From Treponema sp. (lineage in GTDB: Bacteria > Spirochaetota > Spirochaetia > Treponematales > Breznakiellaceae): a DNA stretch of 37,523 nucleotides. Shown in pieces: positions 7,038 through 16,382 of this stretch. The translations under genes and the position numbers were made by a program. How positions within the stretch are numbered: position 1 is the first letter of the stretch; each line of letters starts with the position of its first letter. Location: contig WQXU01000024.1 in the NCBI GenBank assembly GCA_009781635.1, forward strand, positions 1 through 37,523. Reading direction: 5' to 3'. The notes beneath the pieces were generated by a model, which worked only from the letters and a program-made list of their open reading frames with translations, was not told the origin of the DNA and ran no database searches.

Positions 7038-9833
7038 ATGAATAATACTGAAACAACACAGGCTGCATCCCAGTCAGAGGCCGCCCAAACTCTTTTAAAA
7101 AATCTTCAGGAAACGTTAAATGAAGAAAAATGGACAAGGGCGAGTCTTGGTAATTATTCGACAAACCAGTTCAAGGAACTTGATTTAATACTGAAAACCG
7201 CGCGGCAGGAAAAAGTTCTTGATGAATTAAAAAAAACCTGCGATGAGCATTTATCCCACACAAGAAACAGCATTATTGCGCTTTATTTATCCGGTATGAT
7301 AGCCCTTTCCCGCCAGATTATCGACGATTCTGCAATGATAAACCTTGTATCAATTTTCCTTGACAATCACAAATGGGGAATCGTCAAGTATCTGTGTGAA
7401 AGGATACTCGATCACGGAGAATCAAAGTATGCGCTTAGAACTCTTGCAGACTGCTGTAAAAATGATAATGAAGAAGATAAGGTTTACGAGATTTGGGAAA
7501 GACTTGTAAAAGTGGATTTTGAAGAAGCCGATATCGTAAAATCTCTTGCCGAGTATTATGAGAAGCGGGATAACAGGGAAGATTCCATAGATTATTACAA
7601 GAAAGCTCTGCACCGCTACATTAACAAGGGTAGCTTTTCTAATATTAAAGAAATCTGGGAAAAACTTATCAATGTAAATACTGATGATATCGATTTCTTT
7701 CTGCATATCCAGAAAAAAATAGCCAAGTCCGTAAGTGAAGACAAGGCTGTTATTCTTTTAAATGATCTGTACGCAAAATACAAAAGCAAAGACATTGATA
7801 TTGCGATCAACATCCTTAAAATTATTCTGGAATATGATGAGAAAGACGTTCACGGACGCAGGGAAATAATTGACTGTTTCAGAAAAAAATACTCATCTCA
7901 CAGCCAGCTTGAAGAATATATCCGTATCTCCAATCTTTCGCAGAATTACCGCGCAGTGCATCAGGCGATTGCCGATTTTGAAAAACATATCGCCTTTGAC
8001 AAAGGCAACTTTGTTTATCACCGTACATGGGGCGTAGGACGTATAGCAAACATAGTCGGCGATGAAATAAAAATAGACTTCTCCAAAAAAAGAGGTCATT
8101 CAATGGCTTTAAAAATGGCCGTTGACGCTCTTCAGACTCTTACAAAAGATCATATTTGGGTATTAAAGGCGACAAAGAAAAAAGAAGATTTAAGGGAAAT
8201 GATCTTAAAAGAAAAAGAAAAGGATTCCAACGATAATATAGTATTGACTTTAAAAATAATTATTAGAAGTTTCGGCAATGCCTGTGACATGAAAAGGATA
8301 AAAGCCGAAATTTCTCCTGCGCTGCTTACAACGGGCGAATGGTCAACATGGAGTTCAAAAGCTCGTGATATATTAAAATCGAATCCCGATTTTGGCATCA
8401 GCGCTGAAAACAGCGATGTATTTATTGTGCGTGAAAGGCCTGTCAGCGTTACTGAAAAATTATATAATGAGTTTACGGCAAAAAAGAATTTCTTTGACAA
8501 GGCGGCGGCCATCCGCGATTATGTAAACAATAAAAATGCCGATCCTGATTCAGAATATTTTACAGAAATGTTGTCGTATTTCACTTCATTCATCCGTCTT
8601 GCACCTGGCGCAGATTCGAATGACAGAAGAAAAAAGGACAGTTCAAATCAGAATGCCGAACACGCATTATTTTCATTTCTTATAATAAGCGAACTTGCGC
8701 TTAACAAAAATTATACACATTTAAAATCGGCTCTCTCATCAGGTTTTGCGGATATTTTTTCCGGAATAAAAGATGTTCCGTCTTTATTTAAGAATTTAAA
8801 AGACGCAAAATTAAGAGCGGAGTTTTTAAATAATATAAAATTATATATAAGCCAGTGGCCTGATATTTATATAAAATTATTTCCGTATTCACAACTGCCG
8901 TCAATAACAGAACAGCTGGAAGAAGCCGGCTTTTCCGGCAAGCTGTCGGCATTATGCCATGAGTGCTTTGAAAGGCACCGCGATAACCGTGAAGCGGTTG
9001 TCTGGTTTTACAGGAATGCAAGGGGAAAACCATGGTTTAAAGATGCAAATATCGGCATAGAAAAGCAGCTTATCACGCTTATACATATAATGGACATTAC
9101 CTACCGTGACATTGAAAACTCAAAGGACACTGTAGAAAACAGAAAAATAAACAAACTTGTTCACAATATCCTTTTTAAAGACGGCGATTTGGCGTCGTTT
9201 ATCAGTGAAGCAGACGAAGATGCAATTATCAGAATCTTCACATTTATGAATGATGTAAAAGATCTTGACCCGCAGGATAAGCTTAATCTGCGTTCCAGAA
9301 TACTGGACAGGTATCCTGGATTCAAATTTTTCGGAGATACCGGAAAGAAAGTATCAAGGGGCCTTATGGTCACAAAAGCCATGTACGAAGAGAAAAAGAA
9401 ACAGCTTATGCATATCATGGATGTTGAAGTTCCTGCCAACTCCAAGGAAATTGAATATGCCCTGTCCCTCGGCGATCTTCGTGAAAATGCGGAATACAAG
9501 GCCGCAAAGGAAAAACAGGAGCAGCTTAATTCGCAGGTTGCCAAGCTTAAGGAAGATATCGACAGAGCTCAGCTTTTCGATCCAAATTCTGTAAGCACAT
9601 CCAGGGTTTCCTTTGGCACAAAGGTTGTTCTTTTCAATGAAAAAACCGGCAGCAAGGAAGAATTTACAATTCTTGGACCGTGGGAATCCGATCCAAATAA
9701 CAATATTATTTCCTATCTTTCTCCGTTTGGAAGTGCTATAATTAATAAGACAGCAGGTGAAAAATTTGATTTTACAATTAACGAAGAAAAGGTTTCTTAT
9801 CTGGTTGAAAATATTACAGCAGCCGTAATTTGA
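7038..9833 (+). CDS. greA: giant GreA-type transcription elongation factor with N-terminal extension
   Basis: Only the last 155 of 931 residues (from about 777) are a normal GreA: a coiled-coil with the acidic tip GDLRENAEYKAA (Asp813 and Glu816 match the residues that enter the RNA polymerase channel), then a GreA/GreB C-terminal domain. GreA stimulates cleavage of backtracked transcripts. Residues 1-310 are helical, repeat-like. At 325-345 the segment FVYHRTWGVGRI, followed by IKIDF and KMA, resembles the RNA polymerase-interacting fold of CarD/CdnL and Mfd. Residues 450-770 are again helical. Long GreA proteins are known in Treponema, Borrelia and, shorter, Chlamydia. AGGAG at 7024-7028 gives a good ribosome site. 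It is second in the operon. Confidence 0.9.
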   Translation: MNNTETTQAASQSEAAQTLLKNLQETLNEEKWTRASLGNYSTNQFKELDLILKTARQEKVLDELKKTCDEHLSHTRNSIIALYLSGMIALSRQIIDDSAMINLVSIFLDNHKWGIVKYLCERILDHGESKYALRTLADCCKNDNEEDKVYEIWERLVKVDFEEADIVKSLAEYYEKRDNREDSIDYYKKALHRYINKGSFSNIKEIWEKLINVNTDDIDFFLHIQKKIAKSVSEDKAVILLNDLYAKYKSKDIDIAINILKIILEYDEKDVHGRREIIDCFRKKYSSHSQLEEYIRISNLSQNYRAVHQAIADFEKHIAFDKGNFVYHRTWGVGRIANIVGDEIKIDFSKKRGHSMALKMAVDALQTLTKDHIWVLKATKKKEDLREMILKEKEKDSNDNIVLTLKIIIRSFGNACDMKRIKAEISPALLTTGEWSTWSSKARDILKSNPDFGISAENSDVFIVRERPVSVTEKLYNEFTAKKNFFDKAAAIRDYVNNKNADPDSEYFTEMLSYFTSFIRLAPGADSNDRRKKDSSNQNAEHALFSFLIISELALNKNYTHLKSALSSGFADIFSGIKDVPSLFKNLKDAKLRAEFLNNIKLYISQWPDIYIKLFPYSQLPSITEQLEEAGFSGKLSALCHECFERHRDNREAVVWFYRNARGKPWFKDANIGIEKQLITLIHIMDITYRDIENSKDTVENRKINKLVHNILFKDGDLASFISEADEDAIIRIFTFMNDVKDLDPQDKLNLRSRILDRYPGFKFFGDTGKKVSRGLMVTKAMYEEKKKQLMHIMDVEVPANSKEIEYALSLGDLRENAEYKAAKEKQEQLNSQVAKLKEDIDRAQLFDPNSVSTSRVSFGTKVVLFNEKTGSKEEFTILGPWESDPNNNIISYLSPFGSAIINKTAGEKFDFTINEEKVSYLVENITAAVI

Positions 9834-9852
9834 CGCTTTTAAAGGGGTGATT

Positions 9853-11397
9853 ATGAAAAGGACTGTTTTAGCGGTAGTATTTATTACATGCGCTTTTTTT
9901 GGCTTTTTCTGCGAGCGCGTTTTTGCTCAAGCTGCCGATCCAATCGATCTTGTGCTTGTGTTGGATACATCGACGAATATGAGTTCGTCCTACGAATATG
10001 TAAGCGATTATGTTACAGGCGCTTTTCTTAATGAGTTCCTTAGGGTTGGAGATACTTTTCATTTAATTCCTTTTTCAGCAAGGCCAAGGCTTGATATTGC
10101 GCGCCGTATTTCCGGCATTGGAGATGTTGAAACCATTATCGGGCGCATGCTGCTGCAGTATCCTGTAGAAAGAGGAAATAATGTTGGAGCAGCTTTAACA
10201 TATACAGAACAGTACCTTGTTTCCCTTCCCGGGCGTCCCAAAAAAGTTGTTCTTATAACAACCGGCAGCTCTGATACCAATAACCTTGTAACAAGAACAA
10301 GATCTTCATTAGCTGCAAGAAATACAACCTTTGATTTTGTTCAGGTAAATCCGGGACAAAGACTTACAAACCTTCCCGTATCAGGGCGCTCCGGAGCAGG
10401 CACGCAGCAGCAGGCAGCTTCGCAAGCAGGTACTTCACAAGCAGGTACTTCACAAGCGGGTTCTGCCCAAACAGCCTTCACGCCTTCTCAGACAGATTCG
10501 CAAACAGGCTTTACCCAAACAGGTACGTCCGCATTTGACGGCTCAGCAGGCATTACAGTCGATGGCTCGACAGGAATTGCAATTGACGGTTCAACCGGCA
10601 TTACAGCGCAGACAGATACTTCTGGTGTATCTTCTGCGGCGATTGATTCCGGCGCAGTATCAACAGGTTCAACTGGCGGGCAAGGCGCAGTAACTGCAGA
10701 AGGTTCCGGCGAAGATTTTTCCTACAGTGTTACATATATGCGCGGGACATGGTTGTCTTCACTTCCTGTAATAATAGCGATTATAATCGGCATACTTTTA
10801 CTTCTTGCTCTTATACTTTTTTTGGCCTCGCGCAGACTGGGTTCAAGCCCCAACAAGGTAATGGCGTCAGTTTCATCACCTGCAGCAAGTAAAAAGGAAG
10901 ACAGGTTTGTTGATCACAGTAAAGACCTTGGAAAATATGCGGCGGCATCAGGAAGCGCAAGGCGCACGACACCTTATGAAAACCGTTTAAGCGTAAACAA
11001 GAATACTCCTCCTGTTATAAATCCTTCAGGACCTCTTCTTTTAAATCTATTTGTAGAAGATCAGAGCACATCAATCGGCAAAAGAAATATTCATTCATTG
11101 AAATCCGGTTACAGTTTTTCAGTCGGCGGCGGAAGATCAGATGATTATCTTATTTTCCTTGTTCCCTTTCCGGCTCATATCGGAGAGATTCGCAGAAACA
11201 GAAGCTCGCTTACATTTATTCCCCGTAAACCAAAATATTTTCCGGACATCGGATCCAATGAAGTGCATAACTGCATAAATAATACAATAAGAATTATTTC
11301 CGATAAAAATTATGAAGTGCGTTTCAGGTTTGAGATGTATGAAGATCCGCTTGAAGCGTTAAACCGGATGCTGATGTGCGTTAAAGTGCCGGGCTGA
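9853..11397 (+). CDS. VWA-domain bitopic membrane protein
   Basis: I start at ATG 9853 (514 residues), served by AAGGGG just upstream; a GTG at 9847 is in frame but lies in that site. A signal peptide ends at VFA-Q (residue 25/26). A von Willebrand A domain spans about 30-175, with the metal site written DTSTN at 38-42, so the third ligand of the usual DxSxS is Asn. Residues about 175-295 are a low-complexity Gly/Ser/Thr/Gln linker with tandem repeats. One membrane helix lies at about 301-325 (PVIIAIIIGILLLLALILFL). The cytoplasmic C-terminus (about 385-510) is beta-rich and somewhat FHA-like, with GGGRSDDYL. Such a protein could sense or bind in the periplasm and signal inside. Last gene of the greA operon. 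Confidence 0.82.
   Translation: MKRTVLAVVFITCAFFGFFCERVFAQAADPIDLVLVLDTSTNMSSSYEYVSDYVTGAFLNEFLRVGDTFHLIPFSARPRLDIARRISGIGDVETIIGRMLLQYPVERGNNVGAALTYTEQYLVSLPGRPKKVVLITTGSSDTNNLVTRTRSSLAARNTTFDFVQVNPGQRLTNLPVSGRSGAGTQQQAASQAGTSQAGTSQAGSAQTAFTPSQTDSQTGFTQTGTSAFDGSAGITVDGSTGIAIDGSTGITAQTDTSGVSSAAIDSGAVSTGSTGGQGAVTAEGSGEDFSYSVTYMRGTWLSSLPVIIAIIIGILLLLALILFLASRRLGSSPNKVMASVSSPAASKKEDRFVDHSKDLGKYAAASGSARRTTPYENRLSVNKNTPPVINPSGPLLLNLFVEDQSTSIGKRNIHSLKSGYSFSVGGGRSDDYLIFLVPFPAHIGEIRRNRSSLTFIPRKPKYFPDIGSNEVHNCINNTIRIISDKNYEVRFRFEMYEDPLEALNRMLMCVKVPG
10423..10467 (+). repeat. 15-base in-frame tandem repeat (QAGTS)
   Basis: Units at 10423-10437 and 10438-10452 are identical (CAAGCAGGTACTTCA) and a third at 10453-10467 has diverged. 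They encode QAGTS repeats in the periplasmic linker of the VWA protein. Length change by slippage would stay in frame. Confidence 0.8.
10537..10608 (+). repeat. 24-base in-frame tandem repeat (DGSTGI)
   Basis: Three adjacent 24-base units (10537-10560, 10561-10584, 10585-10608) encode DGSAGITV, DGSTGIAI and DGSTGITA in the linker of the VWA protein. They differ mostly at silent positions, which suggests an old duplication rather than a recent one. Confidence 0.75.
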
Positions 11398-12721
11398 TTA
11401 ACTTTGCATGTCCTTTTTGGCCTGTAAGAACGCCGTCTTTCATGACAAAAACCCCTCTTATTATTGTGGCGACAGGAAAACCCTGTATATCCATTTCATC
11501 ATAGGGGCTTGTCCTGCTTTTTGAATGAAGAGCATCTGATTTAATTTTTCTTTTTAGATTCATGTCAACAATTGTAATATCCGCATCTGCGCCGCAATTT
11601 AAGTTCCCCTTTTGCGGATACACGCCCCAAATTTTTGCAGGAGCTTCGCTTGATAAACTGACATATTCATTTATGCTTATTTTTCCATTATTAATTTCGT
11701 TCAGCATGACAGGAACCATTGTCTCAACGCCGCAAAGACCTGCAGGCACTTCCCATACAGGAAGAGCTTTCTCTGCGGCCAGGTGCGGAGCGTGATCGCT
11801 TGCAATCATGTCAATAACGCCTTTTTTTATTGCTTCCCATAAACCATTTTTATGGCTCTCCGTGCGGATAGGCGGATATACCTTATGCACATGTTTTTCG
11901 GCGTCAAAAACAAGATAATGGGGGCATGTTTCCGTAGAGACTGCAATGCCTTTATTTCTTGCTTCTGCCGCCAGAATGGCGCCGTCAAGCGATGTAATAT
12001 GGTGAATATGTATTTTTGCTTTTGTATAATGCGCATAACAAACCGCCGTTTGGATTGCAAGCGCTTCAGAAAATACAGGCCTTGCTTCTGAAAGCAGAAT
12101 ACCCTTTTCATTTCCCGCAGCTATAACATTTTTGCATATTGATGTATTAAAGGAATTTATATCGCTTGTTTCGCAATGAAAGCCGATTCTAATGCCTGAT
12201 GATGCGCATGTTTCCATTTGCTGTATTAAAACAGGCATATCAGGAGCTGCAATTTCCCCTGTAGATGTTCCAAGAAAAACCTTAAAGCCAAGAGCTCCTG
12301 CCGCTCTTAAGCCTTCAAGTTCATGCGTATTCTCATTATTTAAAAGCGCGAAAAACGCAAAATCGGCATATGATTTTTCTTTTGCAATTCTTAGCTTTTC
12401 ATTAAAACGCTCAACTGTAGATGTCACAGGAATGACATTCGGCATGTCGGCAATCATTGTTATGCCGCCCATTACAGCCGCTATGCTTCCTGTCTCAAAA
12501 TCTTCTTTTTCTGTAAGTCCCGGATCGCGGAAATGAACATGCGCATCAATAATGCCCGGTAATATATGCTTGCCTTCTGCATCGTATACTTCGCAAGCAG
12601 TATCCGCCTTGTCAAGTTTCTCGTTTTTTATAATTTTTCCGTCTTTAACGGCAATGTCACTCTGGAAGGAGGCTTCTTTGGTAACAATGGTTCCGTTTTT
12701 AATAATTAGATCGTAATGCAT
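11381..12721 (-). CDS. pyrC: dihydroorotase (class I amidohydrolase)
   Basis: This 446-residue enzyme should close carbamoyl-aspartate to dihydroorotate in pyrimidine synthesis. Metal-site motifs are present in order: DAHVHFRDPG (His61, His63), GFKVFLG with Lys147 as the carboxylated lysine, FHCET with His182, HIHH at 238-241, and ASDHAPH with Asp309. ETCPHYL (264-270) is typical of the dihydroorotase/allantoinase/hydantoinase group. Allantoinase or dihydropyrimidinase activity cannot be excluded by sequence alone, but HFRDPG with the rest favours dihydroorotase. The gene is monocistronic, with a leaderless-type promoter, and its last 17 bases overlap the end of the VWA gene on the other strand. 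Confidence 0.85.
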   Translation of the reverse strand: MHYDLIIKNGTIVTKEASFQSDIAVKDGKIIKNEKLDKADTACEVYDAEGKHILPGIIDAHVHFRDPGLTEKEDFETGSIAAVMGGITMIADMPNVIPVTSTVERFNEKLRIAKEKSYADFAFFALLNNENTHELEGLRAAGALGFKVFLGTSTGEIAAPDMPVLIQQMETCASSGIRIGFHCETSDINSFNTSICKNVIAAGNEKGILLSEARPVFSEALAIQTAVCYAHYTKAKIHIHHITSLDGAILAAEARNKGIAVSTETCPHYLVFDAEKHVHKVYPPIRTESHKNGLWEAIKKGVIDMIASDHAPHLAAEKALPVWEVPAGLCGVETMVPVMLNEINNGKISINEYVSLSSEAPAKIWGVYPQKGNLNCGADADITIVDMNLKRKIKSDALHSKSRTSPYDEMDIQGFPVATIIRGVFVMKDGVLTGQKGHAKLISPAL

Positions 12722-12728
12722 AGCTGTT

Positions 12729-12757
12729 ATTTTATCATGGAAATACCGGTTTTTAAA
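12729..12757 (-). promoter_or_regulatory. pyrC promoter (leaderless type)
   Basis: On the minus strand TTTAAA (12757-12752), 17 bases, TAAAAT (12734-12729) preceded by TGA (extended -10). Predicted +1 is 12722, one base before ATG 12721. No ribosome site is possible. Confidence 0.6.
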
Positions 12758-12806
12758 AGCTATTTTGCAGCCTTTAAGCAGGAAAATAATTGCCCGGTTT
12801 CATGGT

Positions 12807-13556
12807 TTAATCATAAAAAAGGCATAAACCGTAAACTTCCTGTACACCGTTTTCTTTAAGCACCTGTGAACATACTTCAATTGTAGATCCTGTTGTTATA
12901 ACATCATCAATCAATAAGGCAGGCTTAGGCGTATTCCCGCTAAAAAACATATCTTTTTTCTGCGCTTTCTTATTATCAAAAAAAATGCGTCCTTTTAAAT
13001 TGTCAAGACGTTCCATACGGTTTAAGTTCTTTTGTACTTTGGATTTTAAACGTTTTAAACATTTGCACACAGTTAAATTTATATATATTTTTTCCAGTGT
13101 TTTTACAAGTTTGTCTACCTGATCCCATCCTGTTGTCTTTATTTTTGCGTACCTTGGAGGAACAGGAACAATAACCGCATCCTTTAAAACAGGGTTTTCA
13201 TTAATAAGAGCCATTATTTTTTCCGCAAAAAAGTTTGCAAGGGGAATATTTTTTTCGAATTTATAGGAAGCAAGCAGCTTTCTGTATTTTCCTGTATATG
13301 GGTATAAAACCCATAACTTGTTATAAGTTCTTTTTATTTCCTGCTTGCGGCATGAAAGGCATGTATCTATTTCGGAAATAAGGTGTTTTCCGCAAATACT
13401 GCATCTTGCCTCATTTATTACTTCAAAGGAATGAATGCAATTATTGCATATACCGTATTTAATTTCATCAGCGTAGAAAAGCGCATTACAGCATAAGGCG
13501 CAGGATGCCGGAAAAAGAAAATTTTTAACAAGCAAAAATAATTTATTAATGTTCAT
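12807..13556 (-). CDS. comF: ComF-family phosphoribosyltransferase-like protein
   Basis: This is a 249-residue ComF/GntX-family protein. The N-terminus has Cys pairs of a zinc ribbon (CALC at 18-21, CNNC at 36-39, CSIC and CLSC after). The C-terminal half is a type I phosphoribosyltransferase fold with the PRPP-binding loop PALLIDDVITTGST near 212-225. Family members are linked to DNA uptake in competent bacteria, but many non-competent bacteria keep one and the reaction is not known. It follows mutS by 36 bases and has AAAGGG ten bases before ATG 13556, so it is the last gene of the tamB operon. Confidence 0.88.
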   Translation of the reverse strand: MNINKLFLLVKNFLFPASCALCCNALFYADEIKYGICNNCIHSFEVINEARCSICGKHLISEIDTCLSCRKQEIKRTYNKLWVLYPYTGKYRKLLASYKFEKNIPLANFFAEKIMALINENPVLKDAVIVPVPPRYAKIKTTGWDQVDKLVKTLEKIYINLTVCKCLKRLKSKVQKNLNRMERLDNLKGRIFFDNKKAQKKDMFFSGNTPKPALLIDDVITTGSTIEVCSQVLKENGVQEVYGLCLFYD

Positions 13557-13592
13557 TTTTTGTATTACCCTTTGCTGCCCTGTTTTAATAAA

Positions 13593-16373
13593 TTAATCAA
13601 ATAATGAAGGTTCTGTATTATCTTTCTTTTTTAAAATGGCATTCTTTATTTTCACCTGGTTTTCATTCATACCTGTTTCAATAGGCATGCTTATTCCTGC
13701 CTGTACCATTTTTTTCCACTGACAAATAATATTAAGCGCTTCCAACGGCGTCATATATTCAGGGTCAATTTCTTTTATTAAATTTTCAAGCTTGCTTTCC
13801 TGCGTCTTTAAAGGATGCCCTGCGTTAACCTTTTTGTCGATTTGGTTAACAAAATCCTTCCCGCTGAAAGTTTTGCTTAAATCTGCATCGCGCTCCTTCA
13901 ATAAGGCCATGATTCGCCTTGCTCTGTCAAGAACATTTTCAGAAAGCCCTGCAAGCATTGCAACATGTATACCGTATGATTCTTCTGCAGGTCCTTCTTT
14001 TAGTTTTCTAAGAAAAATTATTTTTTCACGGCGGCTTGACAGAAACCTTTCAGACCCTTGTTCCATGGCCGGATACTCTGTTGCAAGAACTTCCATTGAA
14101 CGGTTTGCAAAGCGAGGATGAGATAAAAGTGAAAGCTCATGAAAATGCGTAGCAAAAAGTGTTCTGCATTTAATGCGGTTTAAAAGTTCTTCGCTTACAG
14201 CCCAGGCGATTGAAAGCCCGTCGTTTGTTCCTGTTCCCCTGCCAACTTCGTCCATAATAACAAGACTCTTGTCTGTTGCGGTATTTAAAATAAAAGCCGT
14301 TTCATTCATTTCAACAAGAAATGTCGACTCGCCCCTTGCAAGATTGTCAGATGAACCAACCCTGCAATAAACGCGATCGCAAAGTCCTATACGCGCCGTT
14401 GAGGCCGGTACAAAGCTTCCGGCCTGAGCCATTATTGCGATAAGAGCAGCTGAACGCAGATATGTCGATTTTCCCGCCATATTTGGGCCTGTTATCATTG
14501 CAAAGGAGATCTCTGTTTCGCTGTTGTCAAGCAGAATATCATTCGGGATAAACTCTCCGTGGCCTAAATGAGCTTCAACAACCGGATGCCTGCCGTCATA
14601 AATTTCAAGCTTTCCGCCGACGTTTAATTCCGGCCTGATCCAGCCCCTTACAGATGCGGCCTTTGCCATTGACTGGGCAACATCAAGTTCTGCAAGGCGA
14701 TGAGCGGCAGTTGTAAGGGGAACAAGCGCATTTTTAACAGTATCGCGGATTTCAATAAAAAGTTTTTTTTCAAGATCAATTACTTTTTCACAGGCGCCGT
14801 TAATTTCAGATTCCAAAGCGGCAAGCCTGTCTGTCGAATAACGCTCTCCTCCTGCAATACCCTGTCTTCTTATAAAATGAGCAGGTACCTTTTCCAGGTT
14901 TATTTTTGTCACTTCAAAGAAATATCCGATTAAACGGTTATAACGTATTTTTAAACTGTTAATTCCTGTCAATTTTTTTTCTTCTTCAAGATATTGCTCA
15001 AGAATTTGCCTTGAATTGTCTCTCATGCTGCGAAGCGTATCAAGTTCATCATTATAGCCGTCTTTTATAAGGTTGCCCTCGCTTAATAGTATCGACGGCT
15101 CGCTGCATATTCCCCTTTCAAGCAGTTCATATATTTCTGCAAGTTTGTTAAAATTTTGATTGTCTTCATTCTCATCACTTTCAAAACAAAGCCTTCCCTG
15201 CTTAATCTCATCACTAAAAAGATCCATCACGCACTGAAAAGAATTAATTGCATTTTTTACAGCAAGCAGATCCCTGCCATGAGCCTTGTCCATTGCAAGC
15301 CTTGAACATAATCTTTCAAGATCAGAAGTCCTGCCGAATATATCGCGTAAACTGCTTAAACGCCCCTGGTTATTGTACAAATCCTGAGCAATATCAAGGC
15401 GTCTTTCTATTTTTTCAAGCTGGCGAAGAGGATGCAAAATACGCCTCTTTAAAAGCCTGCGTCCCATGGAACACTTTGTTTCATCCATTATTTCAAGAAG
15501 AGAAAATCTAAGACCGCCTTCCCTCTGATTGCATATTAATTCAAGATTGCGCTGGCTTGCCTCATCTATGCCCATGTATTCGCTGTCATGGTATATTTTC
15601 AGTGTTCTTATATGCAAAAGCATGCTTTTGGAAGTTGTATCGATATAATCAAGTAACGCGCCTGCCGATATAATTTCTGCGCTATCATCTTCCAGGCCGA
15701 AACTTTTTAAATTTGCAAGCCCAAACTGTTTTTCAAGTCTTGCTTTTGCCTGTACAGGATCAAATAGCCAGTCCGCCCAGCGGTTTAATACAAGGCCGCT
15801 TCTTTCATAAATGGCGGCAGCAACATCTTTTTCTTCTTCCAAAAGCGATTCCTGGACAAGCATCTCCTTAATTGACAAACGCTCAAGTTCCTGACACAGG
15901 ATTTCATCTTTTTCTGAAAAAGATGTTGAGTAAAACTCGCCTGTAGAAAGATCGATATATGAAAAAGAAAGAGAATTATCTTTTTGCGCGCGCGCAAGGC
16001 AGCAAAGATAATTGGAGCTGCCTTTTTCAAGGAAATCCTCATCTACTGTTGTACCGGGCGTTATTATTTCAACTACATCGCGCTGGATTACGCCTTTCTT
16101 TCCCGGAGGCGTTAGCTGCTCACATACAGCAACTTTTTTTCCGAGTTTTAAAAGACGCGCAATATAGGAACGCGCCGCATGATACGGAACGCCGCACATG
16201 GGAAGCCCGGTGCGGCTTGTTAAGGTAAGATTTAAAAGCGATGATACTTCGATTGCATCTTCTGCAAACATCTCATAAAAATCACCAAGACGGAAAAAAA
16301 GTATATTCCCTTCCTGTTGTTTCTTGATTCTTCTGTACTGTTCGATCATGGGACTGGGTTTTAAAACGTCCAT
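13593..16373 (-). CDS. mutS: DNA mismatch repair ATPase MutS
   Basis: MutS recognises mispaired bases and, with ATP, recruits the repair machinery. The 926-residue protein has the mismatch-reading DFYE motif (Phe32, Glu34), connector and lever regions, and the ATPase with Walker A GPNMAGKS at 629-636, Walker B IMDEVGRGTG with Asp708-Glu709, and FATHFHELS. It is slightly longer than E. coli MutS (853). The last residues, EPSLFD, look like a sliding-clamp-binding peptide. It starts nine bases after skp, inside an outer-membrane assembly operon, and has no obvious promoter or strong ribosome site of its own. Confidence 0.97.
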   Translation of the reverse strand: MDVLKPSPMIEQYRRIKKQQEGNILFFRLGDFYEMFAEDAIEVSSLLNLTLTSRTGLPMCGVPYHAARSYIARLLKLGKKVAVCEQLTPPGKKGVIQRDVVEIITPGTTVDEDFLEKGSSNYLCCLARAQKDNSLSFSYIDLSTGEFYSTSFSEKDEILCQELERLSIKEMLVQESLLEEEKDVAAAIYERSGLVLNRWADWLFDPVQAKARLEKQFGLANLKSFGLEDDSAEIISAGALLDYIDTTSKSMLLHIRTLKIYHDSEYMGIDEASQRNLELICNQREGGLRFSLLEIMDETKCSMGRRLLKRRILHPLRQLEKIERRLDIAQDLYNNQGRLSSLRDIFGRTSDLERLCSRLAMDKAHGRDLLAVKNAINSFQCVMDLFSDEIKQGRLCFESDENEDNQNFNKLAEIYELLERGICSEPSILLSEGNLIKDGYNDELDTLRSMRDNSRQILEQYLEEEKKLTGINSLKIRYNRLIGYFFEVTKINLEKVPAHFIRRQGIAGGERYSTDRLAALESEINGACEKVIDLEKKLFIEIRDTVKNALVPLTTAAHRLAELDVAQSMAKAASVRGWIRPELNVGGKLEIYDGRHPVVEAHLGHGEFIPNDILLDNSETEISFAMITGPNMAGKSTYLRSAALIAIMAQAGSFVPASTARIGLCDRVYCRVGSSDNLARGESTFLVEMNETAFILNTATDKSLVIMDEVGRGTGTNDGLSIAWAVSEELLNRIKCRTLFATHFHELSLLSHPRFANRSMEVLATEYPAMEQGSERFLSSRREKIIFLRKLKEGPAEESYGIHVAMLAGLSENVLDRARRIMALLKERDADLSKTFSGKDFVNQIDKKVNAGHPLKTQESKLENLIKEIDPEYMTPLEALNIICQWKKMVQAGISMPIETGMNENQVKIKNAILKKKDNTEPSLFD

Positions 16374-16382
16374 GGTCGTATT

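Noticed and set aside
10423-10608. Possible CRISPR-like or non-coding tandem repeat
   Set aside because: The 15- and 24-base units are in frame, contiguous without spacers, and encode a linker of the VWA protein.
12192-12536. 114-codon plus-strand open frame inside pyrC
   Set aside because: It is antisense to the metal-site region of dihydroorotase, with no ribosome site or promoter.
12735-12806. Intrinsic terminator after comF
   Set aside because: The inverted repeat CCATGAAACCGG/CCGGTATTTCCATG is imperfect with a long loop and has no T run after it.
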